From the NCBI GenBank assembly GCA_038093975.1, contig JBBPTG010000104.1:24923-88922 (forward strand): a DNA stretch of 64,000 nt, written 5' to 3'. This document shows, piece by piece, positions 33,922 through 44,875 of this stretch. This DNA comes from Chalciporus piperatus (Eukaryota; Basidiomycota; Agaricomycetes; Boletales; Boletaceae). The notes below the pieces were generated by a model that had not been told where the DNA came from, did not search any database, and saw only the letters and a program-made list of their open reading frames with translations. A program made the position numbers and the translations under genes. Every line of letters starts with the position of its first letter. The stretch's first letter is position 1.

Positions 33922-34408
33922 CAGCTATGGGTCACAAACAGACATCAACAATGGCCGGGTGGTAATACTAGACGGCAAAAGGTTCTCTCGTGCTCGTGGG
34001 ATGGTAAGTGGTCTAGGATCTGTGTCACGGTATGTGTGTTCCTCCGTGACAGCTGGATGATACTTTGTCGATGAGATCGATATCTGTGAGATTCAGATCG
34101 GAGCGGATGTTTGTTGCGTGGGATATTCGGCGGGGCAGTGGTTCCTGTGACCCCGCACGATTAAAAAAGGTGTGACTTGCCATCAAGGCCATCAGCTTCA
34201 CTTTATCGTCTGCAGATCGTCCCTCAAATCTTCTCAAACTCAATACGCACGTTGTCACTCCGTCCTTGTTCGATTCTTATCGTATCGTGTCCGATCGCTC
34301 ATTCATGGTCTTGTGACTACGCCGGTCCATTAACTGCGTCTGCCCACATCCTCATTCCTTAACCCTACCCACTTTCCCCACTTTCCCTATCCGGACCTAC
34401 CGCTCACC

Positions 34409-34415
34409 TATAAAG
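34409..34415 (+). promoter_or_regulatory. TATA-like box 1 (tataaag)
   Basis: This tataaag lies in the context cacctataaagctg, 180 nt before the ATG of the Cys-rich protein. Confidence 0.35.
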
Positions 34416-34518
34416 CTGTCACCACCAGTTCATCTCCACATTCGCTCCCATTCCACACAACTGGCTTCCCCTTCTTCATAGCACGTCGTTGGTATGCTGT
34501 GCTAGCCTGTGCTTCACC

Positions 34519-34525
34519 TATAAAA
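34519..34525 (+). promoter_or_regulatory. TATA-like box 2 (tataaaa)
   Basis: This tataaaa, in the context cacctataaaactg, lies 66 nt before the ATG at 34591 and is the better placed of the two. Confidence 0.45.
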
Positions 34526-34590
34526 CTGATGTTCATCCCGTTATTCTTAAGCACTTCTTCCGCCGCCGCATCTCAATTTTGACATTCACC

Positions 34591-35056
34591 ATGTGTAATC
34601 TCGAAACGTGGGTATCTCTCATTCGCTGCAACCTACTTTAGACTCACTTTCCCCCCAGTGAAGGAACCAAGTACGGTTGCGGGGTAAGAGTCTCACGCTG
34701 CTAGCTACTTTCGGAGAACGTCCTCACCATCCACGCCACATCTAGCATTACCAAGTGGTACGTGCTGACCCACGTTTACTCGTCAAGCACCCTTCTCAAC
34801 TGCCTTATAGACACGTAAAGTGAGAAAAATCGATTGTGCAAGCCCGTATTGTGTCCATTCTGTTCGTCATCCCCGAAACTGTTCGGACTGTCACTGCGAA
34901 AGGGTATGTCATGCCAGAACCGCGTGTCTAGCTCGAGCTGATCATACATCGCAGTACCTTGGCCCCGATTTGAAAGAAACGATCACGTATACGACTCCCG
35001 AATATTGCGCCTCGTGTCAATACTGGTTCAAAGGTGGTGCTCAACACCGTCGATGA
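34591..35056 (+). CDS. Small Cys-rich mushroom protein
   Basis: Five exons (34591-34607, 34659-34683, 34746-34757, 34811-34902, 34955-35056) give an 82-residue protein without signal peptide. It reads MCNLETEGTKYGCGHYQVT, RKVRKIDCASPYCVHSVRHP, RNCSDCHCERYLGPDLKE and YCASCQYWF. The pattern Cys-x-x-Cys and His-Cys pairs suggests a zinc-binding fold. Many mushroom genomes contain several similar genes with the same GTxYxCGH and CxxCxC motifs; none has a known role that I can name. The third exon is only 12 nt and codes for HYQV, the His being part of the conserved CGH motif. Gene tracks that ignore it would miss this protein. Confidence 0.8.
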
Positions 35057-35256
35057 TTCACCCATATCCTTGCCATAATTTGCATCTAATCTCACCACGA
35101 TAAATTAGACGGTATTAATGTTGTTACTCTCACCCATTACTTTCTGCATATCTTTCGTTGTTTCATGTTGTACGTCTATTTCACTGTTGCACCACCTGCT
35201 GTCTAGTTATCCATCTTGCACGTTCGTAAAAACATGCAAATATCACGATGACGTCG

Positions 35257-37291
35257 TCACCATTTTACCGCCAACCCAATTACCTCACTCTCGACGGCCC
35301 GGTATGATGTCCGGAAATACTCCCGTCGGCGCCGCTCCGCTTCCGAATCCATATCTGCCTCCCAACCATCCACATTGATGTCCTGCGGTCGACACATATC
35401 CGCCTGCACTCGAAGTGCAGCACGATCAGCGATGTCAAAACCACCACCAATTTCATCCAAGGTCATCTTCGGCGACGGTGGTGGTGTTGGCAAATCGTGC
35501 CAATATGCCTTCTCCACTTCCTTCGTCCATTCCCGGTTTCCCCACTTCGGTCCCTGAGACGGAGCTACGTCCCCTGACTCATCTCCCGCCAGAGACATCG
35601 AAACTCCATTCTCCTCCCAATTCCTTACGTACCCTTCCTCGTCCCCTGTCCGTTCCGATACTTCCGATCCCTTACCGACGGGCCGGAGTTGTCCACCTCC
35701 ATTCACGCACCCTCCTGGGCACGCCATCACCTCGACATAGTCATACCCCTTCTCCTCTCCCCCATCCATTCCATTCTTCTTCGCTCTGGCTCTCAGCCCG
35801 ACCATCCGTCCCGCGGCACCCTTCCCCACTTGTAAACCAGCTTCCTTACCCACTTTCCTCACGACGTTCTGTAGATTTCGGAATCCGTAACACTTGGCGC
35901 CTTTGAATACGATCTCGCCGTTACTCTGTTTGCGGAGGGTGTACTCTTCGTAGTCGGACGTACGTATGGCTTTCACATTGAGATCGAGGGGTTCTGAGCT
36001 GGTGCGTCTGACGGCGGCGATAAGCGAGTGGAGGTAGGAGCCTGAACTTGTTCCTGGATGGAGGATCAATTCAGGGAACGTCGTGTCATCGAGAAGTTGT
36101 GGATCGTCTTCTCCGGGTACCGGGACCGAAAGATCCCATCCCTTCTCGCGCATGAGTAACTCGAGTTCTCCGGTAGTGATGACACAGTCAACATCTCTCG
36201 TCGAATAGACATCACTGTAAAAATCCTGTCTCGAGGCTTCGAGTTTCTTGTCATAGCAAGGCATGACTGTCACATGGTATATCTGATCAGGTCTACACGG
36301 ACGAGGAGGCATGTCAGCAAAAGAATGACCAGAGACATCAAGGCACAACTCACTGTTTGCCCCAAATCCCACCTAGCCAAGACTTGACCAACGTGCCCAT
36401 GACCTGTTGCGGACTCTTCGTTCCAGATATGAAGGGCAACATCTCCGAATGTGCTTTCTCGGCATAGCATATCCATCCCGGACATGCACTCGCCAACATC
36501 GGAAGCTTACCATCCCCTCGCTTCCTCTCCCAATACTCCCGCGTATGCTCGAGAAGCGAGACATGTCGTGCAAACGTCGTATCGTAGACATGCTCGAAAC
36601 CCAGGACGGTCGTGCAAAACGCTTGTACGCGTCTCAGCACCTGTCTCAATCCGACAGGTGCACTCGAGGTAGATGACAACGTCGCAGAGAGCGATGCCAA
36701 ACTTTGAGGCGCGACCGACAACACCGGAATAATGTGCCCGACCGAACTCGAGGGTGGGTTTGCCTCCAAAAAGTTGAGTACCTCCGTATGGGATTGCAAT
36801 GTGATCAAAACCGATTCGGCCGACGTGATGCAACCACTTTCGGATCATGTCAGTGGTCGGTTTTATGACGCACGGGACCAAAGATGGGGGGTTGAGCCAT
36901 GTGGGATCATGAACGACTCACCTACATGCGAGGCAATCGTTGAGACTAATCTGCGCTTGTTGTAATTTACGCTCGGACGGTTTGGGTACGGTGGTGTCCT
37001 GGACGGAGCTGCGGGACGAGACTTCGTAGTAAGTTCCGGTCGAGTCGATTCGGATTTCCGTCTAAGGAGCGGTAGTTGTGTGAATGCGAATTGGGTGGGT
37101 AGAGAGTAGTACGTACGGATGAAGATCCGGGCTCGTTCACGATCTCTGGGGCATTGAGTTGCTCGACTGGCTTGATGCATATTTGTGATGGGGTGATGAA
37201 GTCATTGAGATCGGTCAATGTCTGTGATCCGAGTGTAAGTTGCAGATCACCAGTCAGGCTGGAGACTTACTAGAGCACCAGAGAATGCCAT
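35257..37291 (-). CDS. NAR1: Cytosolic Fe-S assembly factor Nar1
   Basis: Nar1 is a [FeFe]-hydrogenase-like protein of the cytosolic Fe-S protein assembly machinery. The N-terminal ferredoxin-like cluster site is LNDCLACSGCVTSAES. The hydrogenase-fold core has LPMLASACPGWICYAEK, LPFISGTKSPQQVMG, HVTVMPCYDKKLEASRQDF, DVDCVITTGELELL and MACPGGCVNGGGQL, the last three holding cluster cysteines. A Pro/Ser-rich acidic insertion (residues after YVRNWEENG) and a C-terminal region ending GLAVKW complete it. The end LAVKW matches the Trp-terminal targeting signal typical of CIA clients and factors. Four introns. The first exon holds MAFSGAL, which decides the start. Confidence 0.94.
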
Positions 37292-37663
37292 GAACGTCGA
37301 TGCAAGGAAATGAAAGAGAGGGAAGGAAATGCCAAATGGCTCAAATGGTTGTGGCGACTCATTCGCATCTATGCGAGCTATCAGGTGCAGCTGACAAATC
37401 AGCCAATACACGGTCCGGCCTCCCGCATCTTCCTGATTGCTCAGCAGCAATATCAGGCAAGTTTGGTAGAGAACTTGGACCCATGATGAAAATTGAATAT
37501 AATAATAAATCCTCTAGTCAGTCCCCAGCTGTCTTCACACAAGTAGGTAAATAACGAGCGGTGTCAAAACCGTTGATGTGGATAGCCCCTTCCACGAGGC
37601 AAGGCGAGACGAAGCACTGACTAAAGCGCCGGTGAGGTTTGAGGGAAAGGAGCTACCAAAAAG
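37292..37663. other. Intergenic, no gene seen
   Basis: This is the NAR1 upstream region and the 3' flank of the broken polysaccharide lyase. No coding signal. Confidence 0.4.
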
Positions 37664-38730
37664 TTAGAAGTTTCGGTGGTACGTATGGACGGTTCGGGGG
37701 GTCGCCCAGCTGCTGTCTGAACCTACGAAAGTGATCACAGTCAGTCTCGTACAAAGCTTATGAGAGAAGGATTGACCTCCAAAGAATGTCCTGACGAGTG
37801 CGTTAATTAATAATCTGGCTCGTAGATTGGTTCACCGAGTGATGGGAACTCACGAGAAGAAGATACCACCAATGTCAACGTTTGTCGCACTCCTAAGCTG
37901 CAGATTCGACTGAGTTAGGGCTAGCACGTCGTTGAAGCTGCCCGAGACAGTTATTTAATTTGCGTGAAAAACACAGAACATCTAGGAGACTTACTACAGA
38001 TCAATGTTTCCATTTGCAACGTCAGGAGGATCGTTCATCTGAACGAGGAGAGTTACCTGACTCTACCTTCTTTTGGTCAAACTTACCACTAATTCTGCAA
38101 AGGGATCACTGTCCGGTAATGAAGCCGAAGGACCCCCGACTGATACTGACACCATAATCCGAATTGCAATATATGTTGTTCTCGGAGCACAGGTTGTTTG
38201 GTGTGAGCATGTAAACTGAGGAGGGTTCTGGTCGATCATCGTACTCAGCTGGGAACTTACCTACCTTCGCCTTCTCCATTCTTTCTCCACATCAGACGTG
38301 CGCTAAAACAATCATTACCCGAGGGCTGAACCCCCCCCCCCCTGAACAACCGTCAGCATGCTGTTGAAGGCAGAACCATTGGTAGCGCTCCTCCAGTACC
38401 TTGTGAGTAGCTGCCCGCGGGGTACGTGATTTCTAACACAGGTCCAGGGCAAGAAGCGTTCCCGCTAGATCCGGGAACCGGATGGTTGGGAAATGAATCA
38501 CTGACGAATGTGATATCGTCCTCGTCGTTCGAAATGGGGCCTCCGCTCAAGGACCAGTGAGATGCAATGAATGACTGCGCGACAACTGACGCGAGTGTGC
38601 TGGTTGGAAAGGGCACGGTAGTGCTAGTGGTCAGGGAGTAGAGTGCAGCGGGGATGTTAGTCCGGTTGCCACTGCTTGTAAAGCCAACGCTACGAGAGAA
38701 GATGCGACGCGCTTCCCCAGTCTCATGTCA
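37664..38730 (-). pseudogene. Polysaccharide-lyase-like (PL14-type) gene, broken
   Basis: The spliced minus strand follows a secreted mushroom polysaccharide-lyase family. Segments are TTVPFPTSTLASVVAQSFIA, SHWSLSGGPI, DDITFVSDSFPNHPV, CPGPVLEITYPAGSYS, NDCFSARLMWRKNGEGE and NLCSENNIYCNSDYGVSISR. The end is YFNDVLALTQSNLQL, NVDIGGIFFSTFFGG and SDSSWATPRTVHTY. Breaks: the frame of the only signal-peptide-like start (MRLGKRVASSLVALALQAV) does not join the body. The segment around a 12-nt C run (38331-38342) lacks the KGGKLPGL-like block of the family. TGA at 38106-38108 stands where the family has Trp after GQ. PL14 is my best recollection of the family name; broken status is clear. Confidence 0.6.
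38331..38342. repeat. C12 homopolymer
   Basis: A run of 12 C lies inside the broken lyase coding region. It is prone to replication slippage and to sequencing error. Confidence 0.9.
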
Positions 38731-38838
38731 GTGGGTATTGGTAAAGAACCTACCCCAGAACTACAGTCGATGTGACTGTCGGAGAGCTTGAAATGAACCG
38801 AATTTTCTTGCCTTGCCCGAGTGTTTTTCGACAATAAA

Positions 38839-41166
38839 ATGCAAAACACGGAAACCAAACTCATTGATATCGAGGACATGGAAGACGACTCAAGGTCGGA
38901 ATTCGTTGACGCGGGTGGTCACGTGCCAATTGATATCGCCACGTGGCAAGGACCCACATACGACTCGCTATTACGAGGAGTAGAAATCCATGGGAGGGTG
39001 CTGACCATGTTTTCGCAGAGCACAAAATCAAGAGACAGGAAGGATGGTGAAGCCAGCCGACCATTGCTTGGCGGGTCACGAGAGGATCTCACAGGTGGAG
39101 ACTCGGAAGACCACACTCAACTCTTGTTCACAGTCCCGGACAATGACGGCTCGGAGACTGGTAGCCCTCGTTCCCTCTCGCGTCGCGGAGAACACACTGT
39201 CAGATTCCAGGAGGAGGTTCAGGTCATAGGTCCGCCCTTGAGGTCTACCATGCAGAGTCGGGAGGCGGGTACGTGTTCACCAGACTTGGCTCAAATAGTT
39301 TCAAAACCTTTTGCACAGAATATGAACTTGATTCGGATGATTTTGATGACACTACTTTGGCCGACATTGACCGTCAGCAGAGACGGTTACGATCCTCCAA
39401 CTCGGGACGATGGGGGAGGCGTCCTATTCCCTTGATCGCGGGTTTCATGGAATACGCAGAGTCGCGGAGGACTCCTGATACGACCATCCCGGTGCTTGAC
39501 CCCGAGAATCAAACACCTCTGTCAAATTTCGATCTCGACGAAGTAGCCGCCAAACAGCATGCTGGTGGTGGAATGCTGGATTCCGTCGCGAACATGGCCA
39601 ATTCAATACTCGGAGCCGGTAAGCTTTGTTCCGTGCTTGTTATTGTGTACTTACAGACTGGACAGGGATCATTGGTGGGTACATTTACGATCAGAGTGGT
39701 TCGGCATTTCGCTCAAGGAGATACAGGGTTACCGTATGCCGTCAGTCAAGCTGGTTTCTTCATGGGAATAGTTTTGCTGGTTGTGTTGTGCGGCGTCACA
39801 AATTGGACGATTCGTCTTGTCGTGATAAACGCCAAACTCAGCGGCAGAAATTCCTACATCGAAATCATGAACAGCTGTTTTGGTCCAAGCGGTCGAGCTG
39901 CCGTATCGCTGTTCCAGTTCGCATTCGCTTTTGGCGGTATGTCTTGTTCCCTCCGGTCGATCTCGTCATTTAATCAGTGTGGTTCAGGCATGTGTGCATT
40001 TGGCATCATCATCGGTCAGTTCGGTTCTAGTCTTCATCTGGCTGATGTCCAATGATTCTTCACAGGGGATACAATACCCCACGTCATACGTTCGCTATTC
40101 CCGACGCTCTATCAGATACCAGTCCTATCCTTATTCACCAACCGCCAATTCATCATAGCTCTCTGCACTATCTGTGTATCATACCCGCTCTCCCTCCATC
40201 GTGATATTCACAAGCTTTCGCGAGCATCCGGCCTGGCGCTTTTAGGGATGCTCATCATCGTCGCTTCCGTCCTCATAGACGGCCCGAATGTAGATCCAGA
40301 ACTAAAAGGCGACCCTTCAAAACGCCTCACTTTTATCGGACCTGGCGTATTCCAGGCTATCGGTGTCATGAGCTTCGCGTTCGTTTGCCATCACAATTCA
40401 CTGCTCATATACGGTAGCCTGCGTACGCCGACGCTCGATCGTTTCACGCGCGTTACCCATATATCGACTGCCATCTCTCTCGTTGCTTGTTGCATCCTCG
40501 CCATCTCCGCTTTCTGGGTGTTTACGGATAAAACTCGAGGGAACATCTTGAACAACTTTGCACCAGTAAGTCATGGCGTGTCGAGGTGTTGAGCTAGTAG
40601 ACTCACGCGAGTAAACAGAACGACACGTTGATAAACGTCGCCCGATTCTGCTTTGGGTTGAACATGTTTACCACACTCCCTCTAGAGCTATTTGTGTGCA
40701 GAGAGGTCAGAATCGCTTGACTCTTTGACTACTTTTGCTTCGCCTGCTGACAAGATTGTGCAGGTCATCGAGCAATATTTCTTTCCTCACGAGAGTTTCA
40801 ACCCACAACGCCATCTGTTCTTTACGAGCACCATCCTCTGCGCGTCGATGCTTCGTACGTGTCCTGCCCCATGATATCACCATAGCCACCAACTCAATAC
40901 TTCCGTCTGATGCAGTTTCTCTCGTCACTTGTGACTTGGGCGCCACGCTAGAGATTACAGGTGGGGTTTCAGCGACAGCCCTTGCCTTCATCTTCCCCGC
41001 TGCTTGCTACCTCAAACTCAGCGATCCTCGCGTGCCCCTAACTTCTCGTACCAAGCTACCCGCCGTAGCTTGCTTAGCGTTTGGAATTGTGGTGATGATC
41101 GTCTCGCTTTACCTCGCGTTGGGTAAGGCTTGGACCCGAGAGGGCGAAGCCAGGATCTGCGCGTGA
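38839..41166 (+). CDS. Vacuolar-type amino-acid transporter (AVT/SLC38 family)
   Basis: An eleven-helix amino-acid/auxin-permease-family transporter, close to yeast Avt proteins and SLC38 members. A long hydrophilic N-terminus with acidic and Ser-rich parts (MEDDSRSEFVDAGG, SDDFDDTTLADIDRQQ) precedes the core. The core has MLDSVANMANSILGAGIIGL, PYAVSQAGFFMGIVLLVVL, NSCFGPSGRAAVSLFQFAFA, FGIIIG, FIGPGVFQAIGVMSFAFVCH, NDTLINVARFCFG and FTSTILCASMLLSLVTCDLG. The end is LYLALGKAW. GAGIIGLPYA, the family's entry motif, is assembled across a 9-nt exon (39666-39674). The only in-frame upstream start is GTG, so ATG 38839 was chosen. The gene converges on ERG8 with under 100 bp between stops. Confidence 0.88.
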
Positions 41167-41253
41167 TCACACTTGTACATTTATTTATCTGGACCAACTC
41201 GGGGACATTTCTCTTCTTCGTTCCTTTCTCTTGGCATATCTATATGGTACATG

Positions 41254-43137
41254 TTATCGACGTAAATTCACTGCAACGCTCAACCCAGGTACTTTCTCCA
41301 GATCTTCGACTTTCGCACCTCTGTCTTTGGACTCGGCAGCCAAAAGAGGGGAGACATTCGGGAAGTCTTCCCAGCGCTTCTCGACGGCATGCAAGGGCTC
41401 GGATGTCCCGTCGGTGGGATCGAGCACGAGTAGCCAGATGGCATCAAACCCTCCCGCTGTGTGATGTGAGGCTAACAGTCTGATGAGTGGAAAAGACATA
41501 CTTACCGCCTGGAACTCCACCGGCAATGACACCTTTCTCGGCGATACATGCATCCAAGAGCTCGGTTTGAGCACCGGGCTCTATATGCACCCCCTCTCCG
41601 GCCGCCTTACCCATTTGTTGCATGAGTGCGCGAGTGTCCTATACGAGGATGAACAGGGTGTAAGGCAAGGTTCAGTAGCCTTACATTGCTGGTCTTTCGA
41701 ACATCCAAGAATGCCTGAACGATGGGTCGCTCCACCTCTGCACTACCGGACCACTGGGTAAGACCAGACTTCGCTGAGCTTAGACGAGTTGGTTCGAATG
41801 TGCAACGTTACCTCCGACGCGGGCAGGCAAGACAACTTCTTCACTGTCGCTGCATATGCCTGGGGATCTTCTTCGTGCAATCCGGATAACCTCTGAAGCT
41901 GCTTGGCGAGAGCTCTATTGGACGCATCGATAGCCGCCCACAGCTCGTCGGCTGCGAGGTGTTCCCATTAGGATGCATTGTAAAGAATGCTATGAGCTCG
42001 TACCTTCTTCAGCTTTCTCCTTCCGCCACTTCAGGACCTTGCCAACCAAAGACGGCGTGCTGCTTCCACCAGACACGTCCGCCAATAGGAGCCTTACGAG
42101 AGGGGGGAGTTGGGTTGGATCGACCCGATAGTCCCACTGATCACCAGGATTCAGCACAGGCATCAACTTCGGTGTGCCTGATGCAGCCTGAAAGCTCCAA
42201 GCGTCAGTCAGATCACGATCAGTATCACTACAACCCGTCCAAACGCGTACATCACCTCCTTTCATCAACCCTTCCAACAACGCAGGGTTAAACCGCGTAT
42301 ACAACTGACTCCCGAATACGGCTGCAGACACGTCGAATCCGCTCCCTACTTTACCCTGAGCGAAGCAGTGTATGAACTGGGCGGTGTTGTGCGCCAGTTT
42401 GCGAGCCTCGCTTTCTGGCTTGGAAAATTCTTCGTGGGTGATGATGCCGAGTCTGAGTAGGAGGGCTGAGACGACGGACGTGATCATCGCCGCTGAGGAT
42501 CCCATCCCGCTCTTATTGACGTTGTCCAGCTGGACGTCTTGGGGGTAAAAGGGGGTGATACTGGTCAGCGATGCGACGGTAGAGGGTAGATTCATTTCTT
42601 GGAGCTGAAGGCACGCATTAGCACACATGGATCGCTTGTCAGGCTTGTCAGATCAACAGACCTTGGCCCGTGGTGAGTAGAAATCGTTGTCACCAACAGT
42701 AGCAATATCGAGACCCCGTGTAAAGGCGTCACGGAGGGACCGAATGGACCCCTCAGAGGACAAGCGTTCCGAGGCCAACATGAGGGTATATTTCAATGCA
42801 TGATACACGAACTTGTTCTTGCTATCGGTCGTGTTACCCCCACCTGATCACGATGTTCACGCGTGGGTTCAGAGAACACTCACCTTTCCGAAATCTCGTT
42901 CACACCCACCTTTCCGTCATCACTGATAGTCACGGAATATCTCCATTCAGCCCCGATGAATTGAGGTGATCGGACGAGGATTTTGTTCGCTTGACCTGGC
43001 TCTTGACTGTCTTGGATGACGGCGTAGAATCGGGATGAGGCCGAGATCACTAGACCTGTGAATTTCTGGTCCAGCACAAGGTAACCTCCTGCAATCAGAA
43101 CTTTCCCTGGGGCTGAGACAACAGTGGTGGAAGACAT
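41254..43137 (-). CDS. ERG8: Phosphomevalonate kinase
   Basis: Erg8 makes mevalonate diphosphate from mevalonate 5-phosphate and ATP in sterol and isoprenoid synthesis. It begins MSSTTVVSAPGKVLIAGGYL, VLDQKFTGLVISAS and WRYSVTISDDG. The GHMP-kinase phosphate loop is NKSGMGSSAAMITSVVSALL. Next come FCAQGKVGSGFDVSAAVFGS-type sequence (FAQGKVGSGFDVSAAVFGS) and LLADVSGGSSTPSLVGKVL. The late region carries EPGAQTELLDACIAEKGVI and AGGVPGGKAGGFDAIWLLVL, the C-terminal nucleotide/substrate glycine motif. About seven introns. All catalytic blocks are present and in frame, so the gene appears functional. Confidence 0.93.
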
Positions 43138-43443
43138 TAGGATTGGGTTCAGAAGGATGAGCGACCTCGAAGCGGGTAGCTGACTAATCAGCAGAGACAG
43201 GGGGGATTGACCAAAGATGGATCTACAATCTACTACTGCCGACTGATATTGACCCCATCCCAAGTTGAGTGTATGAACTTGTAGACTACGAAAATCGCGT
43301 CCCCCCAACCGTTCAACAACCCATACATAGATTGAGGTGGCAAAGGACGAAGGAGAATCGCGTTAGGTAAGCAAACCAGCCCTTGGACGCGTCGTGGACG
43401 CGTCTCGCCCTGCCTTGCCCTGTGCACGCTGCAGACAGACACA
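43138..43443. other. ERG8 upstream region
   Basis: No gene is seen. It ends in a short cgtcgtggacgcgtc repeat before the next ORF. Confidence 0.35.
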
Positions 43444-43992
43444 ATGGCCAATCAATTTCGCTGGAAGTCTAACAAAAGGCGATCAGCTGCACAAAGGGCT
43501 CACGTCAAGACTCTCAATTCACGAAAACAAAACGCACCACCCTCCACCACCACGGAACTTCCTCTGGTGTCCAGCCCTCCAGAAAATCACCTACTTGATG
43601 ATGCACGGGAAGGACAAGAGGAGGCGCCTCGTGACGTGCAGACAGACCGAAAGCGCGAACATCTTGGCTGGAATCCCGCCAAAAGGCGATCAGCTGCGCA
43701 AAAGGCTCACATCCAGAATCTCAATCTGCGACAACGAAATTCACTCTCTTCCACCCCTGGACCAGCTCCGTTGCCCAGCTTCCCGAAAGACCACCCGCCC
43801 CTTGATTCACTTGAAGGACAAGCGAAGGAGCCCTGCGAAGCGCCCGCGCACGTGGTACTCTCTGTCGTTGGACCCCAAAGTTCACAAGTCGCGTTATTAC
43901 GGTTTGTCATTAATTCTAGACAGTCTCCCTTCAAACTCACCAGTTTACTTGTAGGCATGAAGTCAACATCCTTCCCTCGGAACCGATCGTAA
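43444..43992 (+). CDS. Repeat-built basic ORF of unknown function
   Basis: An uninterrupted frame of 182 residues with two internal repeats. The first is FRWKSNKRRSAAQRAHVKTL near residue 5 and the second GWNPAKRRSAAQKAHIQNLN near residue 75, each followed by a Ser/Thr/Pro stretch and an acidic/Gln segment. Repeat length is about 210 nt, and the two copies align in frame. The motif KRRSAAQ(R/K)AH is basic and helical, like a nuclear-localisation or DNA-binding element, but no known family is recognised. The frame falls apart after residue 160. It could be the start of a longer broken gene, since a CHAT-like relic on the same strand follows within 200 bp. Coding status is uncertain. Confidence 0.4.
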   Translation: MANQFRWKSNKRRSAAQRAHVKTLNSRKQNAPPSTTTELPLVSSPPENHLLDDAREGQEEAPRDVQTDRKREHLGWNPAKRRSAAQKAHIQNLNLRQRNSLSSTPGPAPLPSFPKDHPPLDSLEGQAKEPCEAPAHVVLSVVGPQSSQVALLRFVINSRQSPFKLTSLLVGMKSTSFPRNRS

Positions 43993-44175
43993 ATACAGCA
44001 ACGGGCCTAACGACGGTGCAAAATCGCTCACACATCCCAGAAACATCCGCTGACGGTGCTTGTGCGCCCAACCCTCACCCACCTATCCATGCAAGTCCGC
44101 TTTCGCTCTGAACGATGTTCATGTGGCGATCGAGGCCATCATTCGATACCACATGCATTTCAGTGCATTTCACAA

Positions 44176-44340
44176 TTTGCCTACCCGTCTGCTCGACATA
44201 TCACGCCCGGTGACGAGGAGAGTCCGGATGAGGTCATTCATCTTGCTGCGGCAACGCACTTTGCTGGTTTTTGCTCTGTCGGTGGGATGATGGGGGTTGT
44301 TGGCCATACGCAAGATCACGTCAATGTTCTAGCATGGTGA
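44176..44340 (+). pseudogene. CHAT-protease domain relic
   Basis: One frame reads FAYPSARHITPGDEESPDEV, then IHLAAATHFAGFCSVGGMMG VV. This matches the end of fungal CHAT (caspase-HetF-like) domains, where the strand with the catalytic Cys is LSACxTxxGDEESPDEVIHLA and is followed by a helix FAGFxSVxGTxWxV. Here the Cys position is Arg (SARH). No in-frame N-terminal part with the catalytic His was found upstream. It is a remnant of a TPR-CHAT protein, a family that is abundant in mushrooms. Confidence 0.6.
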
Positions 44341-44875
44341 ACGTGCCTGGTCATCGATATCGTACCCAGGCAGGGTTTGCGTTGGTATCTTGTTCGGTCA
44401 GTTAGCACATAACTTTTTTGCCGTTCTCGTTTGCTACACGTCTTCGAGTTTTATATCATGAACGCTGAAACTATGAAACATCAGGCATTGGAAGTTGTAT
44501 ATTCAGCGTTGATATTTGGAAGAAAATGATAGATATTACTCTCCCGTAGGCAGACCCAAGAATCGGGATGAAGACTGTCTTCATCCCGACTCTTGCAGGT
44601 GTGAGACAGACTCAAAGGGGTTGGAGAAAAAAAATAATGAATGAGCGCCTTTTTATGGTGCACACATGGTCGTTTTGAGTAACAGTAACCGAGTTACTTC
44701 TTGTGCTCGAATCTCCAAGGCGGAAGTTGAGGCAAACGAGCACCGTGAGGATGGTTTCGAGAAGAACCCTCCCGCAAGGAACGAACGTGTGTTGGTTTAC
44801 CATTAAACCCAAACCTCGGGGCAGGTTCATGCTGAGCTCAGCCCCAAATGACATTAGTACCCTCTAGTTAGTACA
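44341..44875. other. Intergenic, no gene seen
   Basis: This is the HEM15 3' flank. A small palindrome (gggatgaagactgtcttcatccc) at about 44566-44588 is visible. Confidence 0.4.
44566..44588. terminator. Strong hairpin downstream of HEM15
   Basis: A near-perfect 10-bp stem (gggatgaaga/tcttcatccc) with a 3-nt loop lies about 290 bp past the HEM15 stop. Its role in 3' end formation is speculative. Confidence 0.3.

Larger units (their letters stand above)
33922..34590. other. Divergent intergenic region TLG2 / Cys-rich protein
   Basis: There is no gene. Two copies of cttcacctataaa(a/g)ctg-like sequence at 34405 and 34513 look like alternative or duplicated core promoters of the downstream gene. 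Confidence 0.45.

Noticed and set aside
34025..34258. 77-codon minus-strand ORF between TLG2 and the Cys-rich gene
   Set aside because: No similarity, and no start context or splice pattern. Its place in the divergent promoter region argues against it.
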